From Syntrophaceae bacterium UBA1411 (GTDB lineage Bacteria > Desulfobacterota > Syntrophia > Syntrophales > Smithellaceae): a stretch of DNA of 17,642 bases. Position numbers and translations under genes: made by a program. The stretch is from NCBI GenBank assembly GCA_002304995.1, contig DBPV01000063.1, positions 24,808 to 42,449 on the forward strand, read 5' to 3'. Position 1 is the first letter of the stretch. Each line of letters starts with the position of its first letter. The notes under the pieces were generated by a model. It worked only from the letters and a program-made list of their open reading frames with translations. It was not told the DNA's origin and did not search any database. This document shows, one piece after another, positions 1 through 6,751 of the stretch.

Positions 1-1004
1 GCATCCTCCCGGATGACGAAATCGGCGAAGAGGTCGTCCGGCCCCTGCAGTTTCGGACGGATGCCGGCCGTGTCGGGCTGCACGTTTTCCGGTTTTAAAA
101 AAGGCAGAAAAATCCGGGCCTGTCGGTAAAAGAGGTCGGCCTTGGACGGCGAAACGCGGTAGTCCTCCCGCCGGTCGATGTAAACCGCGTCCGGTCCCAG
201 TTTCATCCGTCCGGCAAGATCGATCGTCAGGTGCACGCCCAGCCCTGCGGCAGAACTCCGGGGCGCGGGATAAATCAGACGGCTCACCAGCCCCGGCCGG
301 ATGCCGGACAGACTGAAATAGTCGCCCTTGCAGTAGTGCAGGCGGTAGCGCCCGCCGGCCCAGACGGCGACGGTATCGGACGAAAGCCCCGCGCAGTTGA
401 CGACAACCGCGGTTAAAAACTCGAACGTCCGGCCCAGATCGTCTCTCGTGAACAGACGCCAGCCGCCCTCTTCCCTTTCGGCGCCGGTCACCTCGGTGCG
501 GCAGACCAGACGCGCTCCGTTTTCCGCGGCGCGGGCCAGATAGTATTCCATCAGAGCGTGGGCGCTGACAATGCCCGTCCTGGGCGACCAGAGGGCGGCT
601 GCGGCATGCACGGCCGGCTCCAAAGCGTTGATCTGCGAGGCGGAGAGCATCTCCAGGCCGGCTGCACCGTTTTCCCGCCCCTGCGCGCAGAGCGCTTCGA
701 GCCGGTCCGCCTCTTCAGCGTTTGCCGCCACGACGAGTTTGCCGGTTTGCCGGTGCGGAAGACCGTTTCGTCCGGCGATCTCATAGAGCAGACGGCTGCC
801 CTCAACGCACAGCGACGCTTTCTGCGATCCGGCCGGATAATAAATCCCCGCGTGAATCACTTCGCTGTTGCGCGCGCTTACGCCGGCGCCGAAGGAGACG
901 TTCTTCTCCAGAAGGTAGAGACGGGTTTGCCCATCGGCCAGCTCGGCCGCGCAGGCCAGGCCCACCACGCCCGCCCCGATAATGGTGATATCCGCCTTGT
1001 CCAT
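1..1004 (-). CDS. lhgO: L-2-hydroxyglutarate oxidase-like FAD oxidoreductase, 3' end beyond window
   Basis: Read on the minus strand, a frame opens with ATG at 1004 and stays open to base 1, giving 334 codons with no stop, so the C-terminus is missing. The N-terminus has a dinucleotide-binding GAGVVG motif at about residues 10-15, then NSEVIHAGIYYPAGSQKA, which matches the N-S-x-V-I-H-A-G-x-Y-Y signature of LhgO/L2HGDH enzymes. The visible end holds GLGVHLT and GIRPKLQGP, also typical of this family. LhgO-type enzymes oxidise L-2-hydroxyglutarate to 2-oxoglutarate and pass electrons to the membrane quinone pool. An AGGAA ribosome site lies 11-12 bases upstream. The gene is divergent from the exonuclease III gene. 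A different 2-hydroxyacid or amino-acid substrate within the DAO superfamily cannot be excluded. About 40-80 residues should lie outside the window. Confidence 0.78.
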   Translation of the reverse strand, partial: MDKADITIIGAGVVGLACAAELADGQTRLYLLEKNVSFGAGVSARNSEVIHAGIYYPAGSQKASLCVEGSRLLYEIAGRNGLPHRQTGKLVVAANAEEADRLEALCAQGRENGAAGLEMLSASQINALEPAVHAAAALWSPRTGIVSAHALMEYYLARAAENGARLVCRTEVTGAEREEGGWRLFTRDDLGRTFEFLTAVVVNCAGLSSDTVAVWAGGRYRLHYCKGDYFSLSGIRPGLVSRLIYPAPRSSAAGLGVHLTIDLAGRMKLGPDAVYIDRREDYRVSPSKADLFYRQARIFLPFLKPENVQPDTAGIRPKLQGPDDLFADFVIRED

Positions 1005-1039
1005 GCTGCTTGTCGTTCCTTAAAAGACGCACTGGATGA

Positions 1040-1068
1040 TTTATACACGAATTCCCCGCGCGCCGCAA
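1040..1068 (-). promoter_or_regulatory. sigma-70-like promoter for the LhgO-like gene
   Basis: On the minus strand there is TTGCGG (1068-1063), 17 bases, then TATAAA (1045-1040). The -10 box matches 5 of 6 consensus bases and the spacing is optimal; the -35 box matches only TTG. The transcript would start about 30 bases upstream of the ATG at 1004. Confidence 0.5.
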
Positions 1069-1074
1069 AAATTC

Positions 1075-1103
1075 TTGAGCGCGCCGCCCGCTCGTGATAA
1101 AAC
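1075..1103 (+). promoter_or_regulatory. sigma-70-like promoter for the xthA run
   Basis: TTGAGC (1075-1080), 17 bases, TAAAAC (1098-1103). Spacing is optimal and the boxes are moderate. It is placed about 32 bases upstream of the TTG start at 1135 and lies back to back with the minus-strand promoter at 1040-1068. Confidence 0.4.
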
Positions 1104-1134
1104 AAACGGCAAATTCGGAAAGGCCTCGATAAAT

Positions 1135-1917
1135 TTGAAAATCGCCAGTTACAACGTCAATTCGATCCGGTCCCGTCTGCACATCGTTCTGCCCTGGCTG
1201 GAGCAAAACCGGCCGGATGTGCTCTGCATGCAGGAAACCAAGGTGGAAGATGCGAAGTTTCCCGCGGCGGACATCGCGGCGCTGGGCTACACGGTGAGTT
1301 TCCGGGGCAGCAAGCAGTACAACGGCGTGGCGATCGCCACCCGGCAAAAGCCCGCGGAGGTTTTCTTCGGACTGGCCGGCGAACCGGCCGATCCCGACCG
1401 CCTGGCCGGTGTGCGCCTGGGCGACCTCGTGGTGCTGAACGCCTACGTGCCGCAGGGGCAGGAGGTGGACAAACCACAGTTCGCCTACAAGCTGGCCTGG
1501 CTTGGGCGGCTCAAAGCATTCCTGCAAAAAAACTTCCGGACCGACCAGAAGCTCGCGCTGTGCGGCGATTTCAACGTCGCGCCCGAGCCGATCGACGTCC
1601 ACGATCCGAAGCGGATTCTCGGGCACGTCTCCTTCAATCCGGAGGTCTGGAAGGCTTACGAAGACCTGGCGTCGTGGGGCCTCGTCGACGTGTTCCGCCG
1701 GCATCATCCCGACGAACCCGGCCGATACACGTTCTTCGATTACCGCGTCCGCGACTCCGTCGGCCGCAATCTGGGCTGGCGCGTCGATCACATTCTGGCC
1801 ACCGGCGTCTGGGCGGCGGCCTCCGCGGAGTGCTCCATCGACCTCGCGACGCGGACGGCCGAAAAGCCGTCGGACCACGCGGTGATCTGGGCCCGCTTCG
1901 AGGAGAAGAAACGATGA
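1135..1917 (+). CDS. xthA: exodeoxyribonuclease III (AP endonuclease)
   Basis: The 260-residue product belongs to the exonuclease III/AP endonuclease family, which cuts 5' to abasic sites and degrades 3' ends of duplex DNA in base-excision repair. Family residues are in place: N7 (ASYNVNSIRSR), E34 (MQETKVED, metal ligand), Y104 (NAYVPQG), D145 and N147 (CGDFNVAP), D219 (RVDHILAT), and D247-H248 (SDHAVIW). The frame is open back to an ATG at 1036, but that would add 33 residues without similarity to the family. TTG at 1135 puts the conserved KIASYNVNS directly at the N-terminus, has GGAAAGG 11 bases upstream, and gives the normal family length. It is the first gene of the plus-strand run and overlaps the next by 4 bp. 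Confidence 0.93.
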   Translation: MKIASYNVNSIRSRLHIVLPWLEQNRPDVLCMQETKVEDAKFPAADIAALGYTVSFRGSKQYNGVAIATRQKPAEVFFGLAGEPADPDRLAGVRLGDLVVLNAYVPQGQEVDKPQFAYKLAWLGRLKAFLQKNFRTDQKLALCGDFNVAPEPIDVHDPKRILGHVSFNPEVWKAYEDLASWGLVDVFRRHHPDEPGRYTFFDYRVRDSVGRNLGWRVDHILATGVWAAASAECSIDLATRTAEKPSDHAVIWARFEEKKR

Positions 1918-2471
1918 GCCGTCCGCAGGACCGGGAGCAGACAAACGACCGGATCGCCCGGGGCTTTGAGAACATCGCCCGTCATGTCGCGGAAGCGGAA
2001 TCGATTGCCGGGCTTTTCGAAGCGCTGATCGGCGGCATCGAAGAGGAATTTTCGGTTCCGTTTGTCTGGCTTTCGCTCGTCGACGACGAACGGACCGCGC
2101 CGCTGCAGGAAGCGCTGAAGTCATCCGAAATGCTCAAACACCGTTTTTCCGTCGTGCCGCAGGATCTGCTGGAAGGGCTCCTGCCCGAGGGCCTGCGCCC
2201 CGTTCTGGCCAATCAGAATCTGCAGCCCTTTTACCGGTTGTTTCCGTCCAGCCGGAAATATTTCGTCCGGTCCATCGCCGTCGCGCCTTTTGCGCTGGAC
2301 GGCCGTCTGATCGGCGCGTGGAACAACGGCGACGCGGATCCCCATCGCTACGAGGCGGAAATGAAGACCGACCTGCTGGCGGGGCTGGCCGCGCACGTAT
2401 CGGGCCAGCTCGACCGTCTGGCCGCAAAACAACACAGGGAGGCCGGCGACAGCGGCCCGTCCGGAGGATAA
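1914..2471 (+). CDS. GAF/DUF484-like protein of unknown function
   Basis: The 185-residue soluble protein has no signal peptide or membrane segment. Its layout (helical N-terminus, then FSVPFVWLSLVD and, near the end, SIAVAPFALDGRLIGAWNNGDADP) fits the GAF-like fold of the DUF484 family, which has no established enzymatic role. The ATG overlaps the xthA stop (ATGA), with AGGAG at 1901-1905, so translation is coupled. The stop TAA is one base before the next start. No ligand-binding or catalytic motif is evident. A GAF-type sensory role is only a guess from fold. Confidence 0.8.
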   Translation: MSRPQDREQTNDRIARGFENIARHVAEAESIAGLFEALIGGIEEEFSVPFVWLSLVDDERTAPLQEALKSSEMLKHRFSVVPQDLLEGLLPEGLRPVLANQNLQPFYRLFPSSRKYFVRSIAVAPFALDGRLIGAWNNGDADPHRYEAEMKTDLLAGLAAHVSGQLDRLAAKQHREAGDSGPSGG

Positions 2472-2472
2472 A

Positions 2473-2823
2473 ATGATCGAACAGTGGATAGCGGAAATCA
2501 AAAAAAGCGCGCCGGCCGAGGCGCTGGGCATGATTCTCGTGCATAACGGCGTGGTGCGGGCAACCACGAAAACAGGCGCCCCCGTCGGCGGCATGAAGCT
2601 GTCCTACGACCGCGCCGGCCTGGAACAGGCGCTGGCGCGCTTTCGCAGCCGGGACGGCATTGCGGAAATCCGCGCCTGGATCAACGAAGGCGACCTGAAC
2701 GTCGGCGACGACATCATGGTGGTCGTGGTCGCGGGAAGGTTCCGCAAGGACATCGTCCCCGTGTTTCAGGAACTCATCACGCTGATCAAGACGGAAATCG
2801 TCCGCGAAGAAGAGCGGGCCTGA
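2473..2823 (+). CDS. MoaE-like protein (molybdopterin synthase large-subunit family), atypical
   Basis: The 116-residue protein resembles MoaE, the catalytic subunit that with MoaD puts sulfur into precursor Z to make molybdopterin. Visible family features are the early strand GMILVHNGVVR, the region GIAEIRAWINEGDLNVGDDIMVVVV (cut here: GIAEIRAWINEGDLNVGDD), and a C-terminal helix ending LITLIKTEIV. By hand alignment, K106 matches the first active-site lysine of E. coli MoaE (K119). The second (K126, within P-x-W-K-x-E) falls on an acidic residue, and the H of the AHR motif falls on F90. The protein is also shorter than MoaE (about 150 residues). Start ATG has GGAGG at 2463-2467. No other Moa gene is nearby, so molybdopterin synthase activity should not be assumed. 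Confidence 0.75.
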   Translation: MIEQWIAEIKKSAPAEALGMILVHNGVVRATTKTGAPVGGMKLSYDRAGLEQALARFRSRDGIAEIRAWINEGDLNVGDDIMVVVVAGRFRKDIVPVFQELITLIKTEIVREEERA

Positions 2824-2848
2824 AGACGTCTTTCGCAGTCGCGGCATC

Positions 2849-2856
2849 AAGGAGGG
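2849..2856 (+). promoter_or_regulatory. ribosome binding site fixing the KefF-like start
   Basis: AAGGAGGG lies 8 bases before ATG 2865. A GTG at 2856 is in frame but sits inside this site, so ATG 2865 is the better start. Confidence 0.8.
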
Positions 2857-2864
2857 TGGTTGCC

Positions 2865-3470
2865 ATGAAGAACGTTCTGATCCTCTTCGCCCATCCGCGG
2901 TTTGAAAACTCGATTACCAACCGCGCCCTTGTCGCGGGACTCGAAACCGTCGCCGGCGTGACGCTGCACGACCTCTACGAGGCTTACCCCGACTTCAACA
3001 TCGACGTCGAACGGGAGCAGGCGCTCCTGGCGGCCCACAACGTCCTGGTCTGGCATTTTCCCTTTTACATGTACAGCGCGCCGGCGCTCCTCAAGCAGTG
3101 GATCGACACGGTGCTCGAATACGGCTGGGCGCACGGATCGAAAGGCAACGCGCTTTCCGGCAAGACCGCGCTGGTGGCTCTGACCGCCGGCGGCAGCCGC
3201 GACGTTTACACGCCGGCGGGTCACAACCGCCATTCGCTCGGGGAGTTTCTCACGCCTTTCGAACAGACGGCGCTTTTGTGCAAGATGCGTTATCTGCCGC
3301 CCTTCGCGGTGCACGGCACGTATCTGCTTAAGGAAGATGAGCGCTCGGCCTATGTCGCTGCCTATCGCCGGCTGCTTGGCCTTCTGACCCGGGACGATCA
3401 AAATTTTCGCGGCGCGGAAGCGTATGACTATTTGAACGACTGGCTTGCCGCAAGACAGGATGACGTATGA
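2865..3470 (+). CDS. kefF: KefF-like NAD(P)H:quinone oxidoreductase, antiporter subunit
   Basis: The 201-residue flavodoxin-fold protein belongs to the NQO1/MdaB/KefF family. Seen motifs are LILFAHPRFENSITNR at the N-terminus (FMN/FAD phosphate loop), WHFPFYMYSAPALLKQWID (the family signature), and TAGGSRDVYTPAGHNRHSL. KefF enzymes reduce quinones and electrophiles and bind KefC as an ancillary subunit needed for full efflux. The stop overlaps the start of the KefC-like gene (ATGA, 3467-3470), which strongly supports the pairing. The start was chosen by the AAGGAGGG site at 2849-2856. MdaB or WrbA would be the alternative names, but the neighbour favours KefF. Confidence 0.88.
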   Translation: MKNVLILFAHPRFENSITNRALVAGLETVAGVTLHDLYEAYPDFNIDVEREQALLAAHNVLVWHFPFYMYSAPALLKQWIDTVLEYGWAHGSKGNALSGKTALVALTAGGSRDVYTPAGHNRHSLGEFLTPFEQTALLCKMRYLPPFAVHGTYLLKEDERSAYVAAYRRLLGLLTRDDQNFRGAEAYDYLNDWLAARQDDV

Positions 3471-5329
3471 GCGGTTCTTTTCTCCAGGACGCCCTGATCT
3501 ATCTGGCCACCGCGGCGATTTTTGTGCCGATCGCCAGAAAGCTCGGGCTGGGCTCCATCCTGGGCTATCTGCTGGGCGGCATTCTGATCGGCCCGTTCTT
3601 TCTGGGCTTTGTCGGCGAAGAAGGAAAGGACATTATGCACTTTGCCGAATTCGGCGTGGTGATGATGCTCTTTCTCGCGGGCCTGGAGCTGGAACCCGCC
3701 ACCGTCTGGCGTCTGCGCAAATTCATCCTGGGCGCGGGCGCCGTGCAGATGGCCGGCACCACGCTCGCGTGCTTCGCGCTTTTCCTCGCGCTGGGATTTG
3801 GCTGGCAGGCATCGGTCGCCTTCGGCCTGGCCGCCTCCATGTCCTCCTCCGCAATCATCATGCAGATCTTCCGCGAAAAAGGCCTGTCCAAAACGCTGGC
3901 CTCCCGGAGCGCGCTGGCCGTTTCCCTGTTTCAGGACATCTCCGTCATTCCGATTCTGGCGCTGTTGCCGCTGATGGCCGCCGCGGCTGCGGTCCGGCCG
4001 CCGGACACGCCGGCGACGCTGATCGACGGAATGCCGGGATGGGCGCAGACGCTGCTTTTGCTGGCCGTGGCCAACGCCGTCGTGTTTGCCGGGCGCTTCG
4101 TCTTCGTGCCTTTTCTGCGCTTCATCGCCCGCGTGCGCCTGCGGGAACTCTTTACCGCCGCCGCGCTGCTCATCGTAACCGGCATGTCCTACCTGATGAT
4201 CCGGATCGGCTTCAGCCCGGCGCTGGGCGCCTTCCTGGCGGGCGTCGTGCTGGCCGGCAGCGAATTCCGGCATCAGCTCGAAAGCGACATTGAACCGTTC
4301 AAGGGCGTTTTGCTGGGGCTTTTTTTCATCGCGGTCGGCGCGTCGATCAACTTCAGCCTGATTGTCGGAAATCCGCTGCTGGTCATGGGCCTGGTCGTGG
4401 GCATTGTAGCCATCAAGGCCGTCGTCACCGGCGCGACCGGACGGCTCTTTGGCCTGTCGTTCGATCAGAACGTCCTTTTTACCGTGGTTTTGTCCCAGAT
4501 CGGCGAATTCGCCTTCGTGCTTTTCGCCTTTGTCGGCCAGCTTCGGCTGCTGCCCGAGGCGACCATCAACATCCTGATGGGCGTGACCGCAACCAGCATG
4601 ATCTTTCCGCCGATTCTGATCCTGGCCGCGGAACGCCTGCTTTTGCCCTATTTCGGAACACGGGAGTCAGTTGCTCCGCGGGAGCCCGACGCCATCGAAA
4701 GCGGTCCGTCCGGCGTTATCATCGCGGGCTTCGGCCATTTCGGCAGCACGATCGGACGGTTTCTGCGGGCCAACGGCGTTGCCGCGACGATCCTGGACAA
4801 CGATTCGGACCGCGTGGATGTCCTGAGAAAAATGGGATTCACGGTTTTTTACGGCGACGCGACGCGCCTGGACATTCTGAAATCCGCCGGCGCGGACGAG
4901 GCCAGAATGCTTATCGCCGCCATCGATTCACCGGAAATCAACCGCGATCTGATCGAGCGGGTCCGCAAAGAATTTCCAAACCTGGAGATCCTGGTGCGCG
5001 CCAGAAGCCGCGAGGACGCCTACGAGCTTCTCGACGCCGGGATGGAAAACATCTACCGGGAAGCGCTCGACACGTCCATCCGCCTGGGCGTCGATGTCCT
5101 CATCAAGCTGGGCTTCCGCAAATACAGCGCCGTCCGGGCCGGCCAGAATTTTCTGAAGTATGACGAGGCGGCGCTGCGCACGCTCGCAGCCCAGCGCCAC
5201 GATCAGGACGCCTACATTTACACCACCCGCGAACAAATCGAACTGCAGGAGCAGTTGCTCGCCGTCGACCGCGACAAGCTGCCCAACATCCACGACCATG
5301 CGTGGGATCAGAAGAGAGAAGAAGGATAA
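3467..5329 (+). CDS. kefC: KefC/KefB-like potassium:proton antiporter
   Basis: The 620-residue protein has a hydrophobic N-terminal half of about 390 residues (roughly 12 membrane segments, CPA2 antiporter fold) followed by a cytoplasmic RCK/TrkA-N domain. The cytoplasmic loop HQLESDIEPFKG (residues 269-280) is nearly identical to the HALESDIEPFKG regulatory loop of Kef proteins. The Rossmann motif GFGHFG is at 421-426, with an acidic residue ending the second strand (ILDND) as expected for NAD(H)/nucleotide binding. In known Kef systems glutathione keeps the channel shut and glutathione adducts open it, releasing K+ and acidifying the cytoplasm to protect from electrophiles. It is the last gene of the plus-strand run. 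Whether this organism uses glutathione or another thiol is not shown. Confidence 0.93.
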   Translation: MSGSFLQDALIYLATAAIFVPIARKLGLGSILGYLLGGILIGPFFLGFVGEEGKDIMHFAEFGVVMMLFLAGLELEPATVWRLRKFILGAGAVQMAGTTLACFALFLALGFGWQASVAFGLAASMSSSAIIMQIFREKGLSKTLASRSALAVSLFQDISVIPILALLPLMAAAAAVRPPDTPATLIDGMPGWAQTLLLLAVANAVVFAGRFVFVPFLRFIARVRLRELFTAAALLIVTGMSYLMIRIGFSPALGAFLAGVVLAGSEFRHQLESDIEPFKGVLLGLFFIAVGASINFSLIVGNPLLVMGLVVGIVAIKAVVTGATGRLFGLSFDQNVLFTVVLSQIGEFAFVLFAFVGQLRLLPEATINILMGVTATSMIFPPILILAAERLLLPYFGTRESVAPREPDAIESGPSGVIIAGFGHFGSTIGRFLRANGVAATILDNDSDRVDVLRKMGFTVFYGDATRLDILKSAGADEARMLIAAIDSPEINRDLIERVRKEFPNLEILVRARSREDAYELLDAGMENIYREALDTSIRLGVDVLIKLGFRKYSAVRAGQNFLKYDEAALRTLAAQRHDQDAYIYTTREQIELQEQLLAVDRDKLPNIHDHAWDQKREEG

Positions 5330-5542
5330 GAACAGCTTCTCTCAAGAGGCCTCTGGACCGCCAGCCTCTATCCGCCGGGCATTCAGCCGGATGCTAAGGC
5401 AACAAAAGCGCAGATCATTTCCGCATGCAAAGAGAAATTGATCTGCGCTGAAGTTGCTAAGCTTGTTCCCGGAGCCGTCGTTTTAAGCCACGTGATCTGC
5501 GTCGGTTGTTTGAAAACCGGCCCGGGATTTCCACACCTGATC
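5330..5542. other. convergent intergenic region with hairpins
   Basis: This 213-base stretch lies between the KefC-like gene and the end of the minus-strand NPD-like gene. It holds a small hairpin at 5346-5368 (GAGGC and TGG pairing with CCA and GCCTC), without a T-run, and the terminator at 5400-5449. A plus frame (EQLLSRGLW...) is open from 5330 to about 5582 but has no ATG or ribosome site, so no gene is called. Confidence 0.6.
5399..5449 (-). terminator. intrinsic terminator of the NPD-like gene
   Basis: A perfect 11-bp inverted repeat, AGCGCAGATCA (5407-5417) and TGATCTGCGCT (5439-5449), can be extended by four more pairs inside after one bulged base. On the minus strand the stem is followed by TTTTGTT, so it fits termination of the minus-strand transcript that ends at 5543. 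It has no T-run on the plus strand. Confidence 0.65.
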
Positions 5543-6661
5543 TTACTTCGAAGAATCGGTCAGATTGCAGAAGCCCTTTAAAATGTTTTCCGCATCCGTA
5601 ACGATCTTCTGGACCAGATCGTTTACTTTGGGCATGTCGTTGATCCGCTGGGCCGCTTCGCCGGCCGCCATCATGGCCTTCTCTTTATTTCCGGCAAAAA
5701 CCGCCTGGATGGATTCGATTTCATAATCGATCAGCGACATATCGATGGTTGAGTAATCGTCCGGACTTCCGAGAAAAACGCCCGGAGACTTCTGCAGTGT
5801 ATTTTTCGCGTGTTGCTCGCTGCGCGGATTTTTCACCCAACGGGCGGGACCGACAAATCCCCGGGCAACAAGCGTGCCGCGATCGCCGGCGGCGACAACA
5901 CTTTCTTTCCAGATCTGGTGGAAGTCGCTCTCCTGGGTTGCCAGAAAACGGGTACCCATCTGGACGCCGTCCGCGCCGAGTGCAAACGCCGCCGCCAGCG
6001 TTTTGCCGTCGCAGAAACCGCCGGCGCCTACGACCAGCGTCTGCTCGTCCGAAACCGCTTCGACAACGGCCGGAAGCAGAATCATGGAGTGCACCGGCTC
6101 CCAGGAGGTGTGAAATCCTCCTTCATGACCGGAGGCAACAATGACATCCACACCGGCCTTCTTGCACCGCAACGCGCCTTTCACGGAGGGAACAACATGC
6201 ATCCAGACGAAGCCGGCGCCCTTGATTTTTTCCTTCAAACCGACGGGATCGCCCGCGGAGGTAAAGATAACCTTGAAGTGCTTTTTGATATCGGGATTTT
6301 CTTCGCGAATTTTGATCGCGGTATCGATCATGACCATGGCATGTTCTCTTAATTCGGCGGAGACCATGACGTTGATTCCGAAGATTCCGCCTTGGTCTTT
6401 CACCAGGCGATACGTCCGTTTGATAACCTTTCCGATCGCCGTCCCCATATCATCGTCGCGGTTGGCTTCACCGCTGTCAACGAAAGCGTTGTAAATCCAG
6501 GGCTGATCGTTCTTATTGAAAAGACCGCTTGTCGAAAGAAGTCCCAGGACGCCGGCGTTAGCGGCCGCAACGCACAGATTGTTGTTGCTGAAAGGCCCCA
6601 TGCCTGCCTGGATGATTGGATATTTGATTCCTACCAGTTCGCAAAGTCTTGACTTAATCAT
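5543..6661 (-). CDS. nitronate monooxygenase / FabK-like FMN enzyme (NPD family)
   Basis: The 372-residue TIM-barrel flavoprotein belongs to the 2-nitropropane dioxygenase family, which includes nitronate monooxygenases and the enoyl-ACP reductase FabK. Motifs seen are YPIIQAGMGP near the N-terminus, ASGHEGGFH (177-184, with H184 at the position of the catalytic His of FabK and class I NMO), and VVGAGGFCDGKTLAAAFALG followed by GADGVQMGTRFLATQES, the FMN phosphate site. The frame is open to 6733; ATG 6661 is preferred because TGGAG at 6675-6671 is 9 bases upstream and the family N-terminus begins there. It is the last gene of the ligase/dehydrogenase series. In this context an acyl-thioester reductase is as likely as a nitronate oxidase. 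Confidence 0.85.
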   Translation of the reverse strand: MIKSRLCELVGIKYPIIQAGMGPFSNNNLCVAAANAGVLGLLSTSGLFNKNDQPWIYNAFVDSGEANRDDDMGTAIGKVIKRTYRLVKDQGGIFGINVMVSAELREHAMVMIDTAIKIREENPDIKKHFKVIFTSAGDPVGLKEKIKGAGFVWMHVVPSVKGALRCKKAGVDVIVASGHEGGFHTSWEPVHSMILLPAVVEAVSDEQTLVVGAGGFCDGKTLAAAFALGADGVQMGTRFLATQESDFHQIWKESVVAAGDRGTLVARGFVGPARWVKNPRSEQHAKNTLQKSPGVFLGSPDDYSTIDMSLIDYEIESIQAVFAGNKEKAMMAAGEAAQRINDMPKVNDLVQKIVTDAENILKGFCNLTDSSK

Positions 6662-6670
6662 AAACATTTT

Positions 6671-6675
6671 CTCCA
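6671..6675 (-). promoter_or_regulatory. ribosome binding site fixing the NPD-like start
   Basis: TGGAG on the minus strand is 9 bases from ATG 6661. It would be too close for ATG 6667, and ATG 6676 overlaps it. Confidence 0.55.
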
Positions 6676-6723
6676 TTTCTAATGTAATTGGGTTACTGAT
6701 AAATTTTCTACCAAAATAAATTG

Positions 6724-6751
6724 AAAAAACCAATCCCCGTGTTTATTGGTT
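6724..6751 (-). terminator. weak intrinsic terminator overlapping the dehydrogenase stop
   Basis: On the minus strand AACCAAT (6751-6745), a 10-base loop and ATTGGTT (6734-6728) are followed by a run of T. The stem is 7 bp and AT-rich, so only partial termination is expected. The stop codon TAA of the acyl-CoA dehydrogenase lies in the stem and loop. Confidence 0.45.

Noticed and set aside
802..2124. A 440-codon open frame on the minus strand across xthA and the LhgO-like start
   Set aside because: It is antisense to genes with clear catalytic motifs. Its product is low-complexity and Arg-rich, typical of GC-rich shadow frames.
5330..5582. An 84-codon stop-free plus frame after the KefC-like gene
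   Set aside because: No start codon or ribosome site, and it overlaps a terminator hairpin and the 3' end of the NPD-like gene. No recognisable protein.
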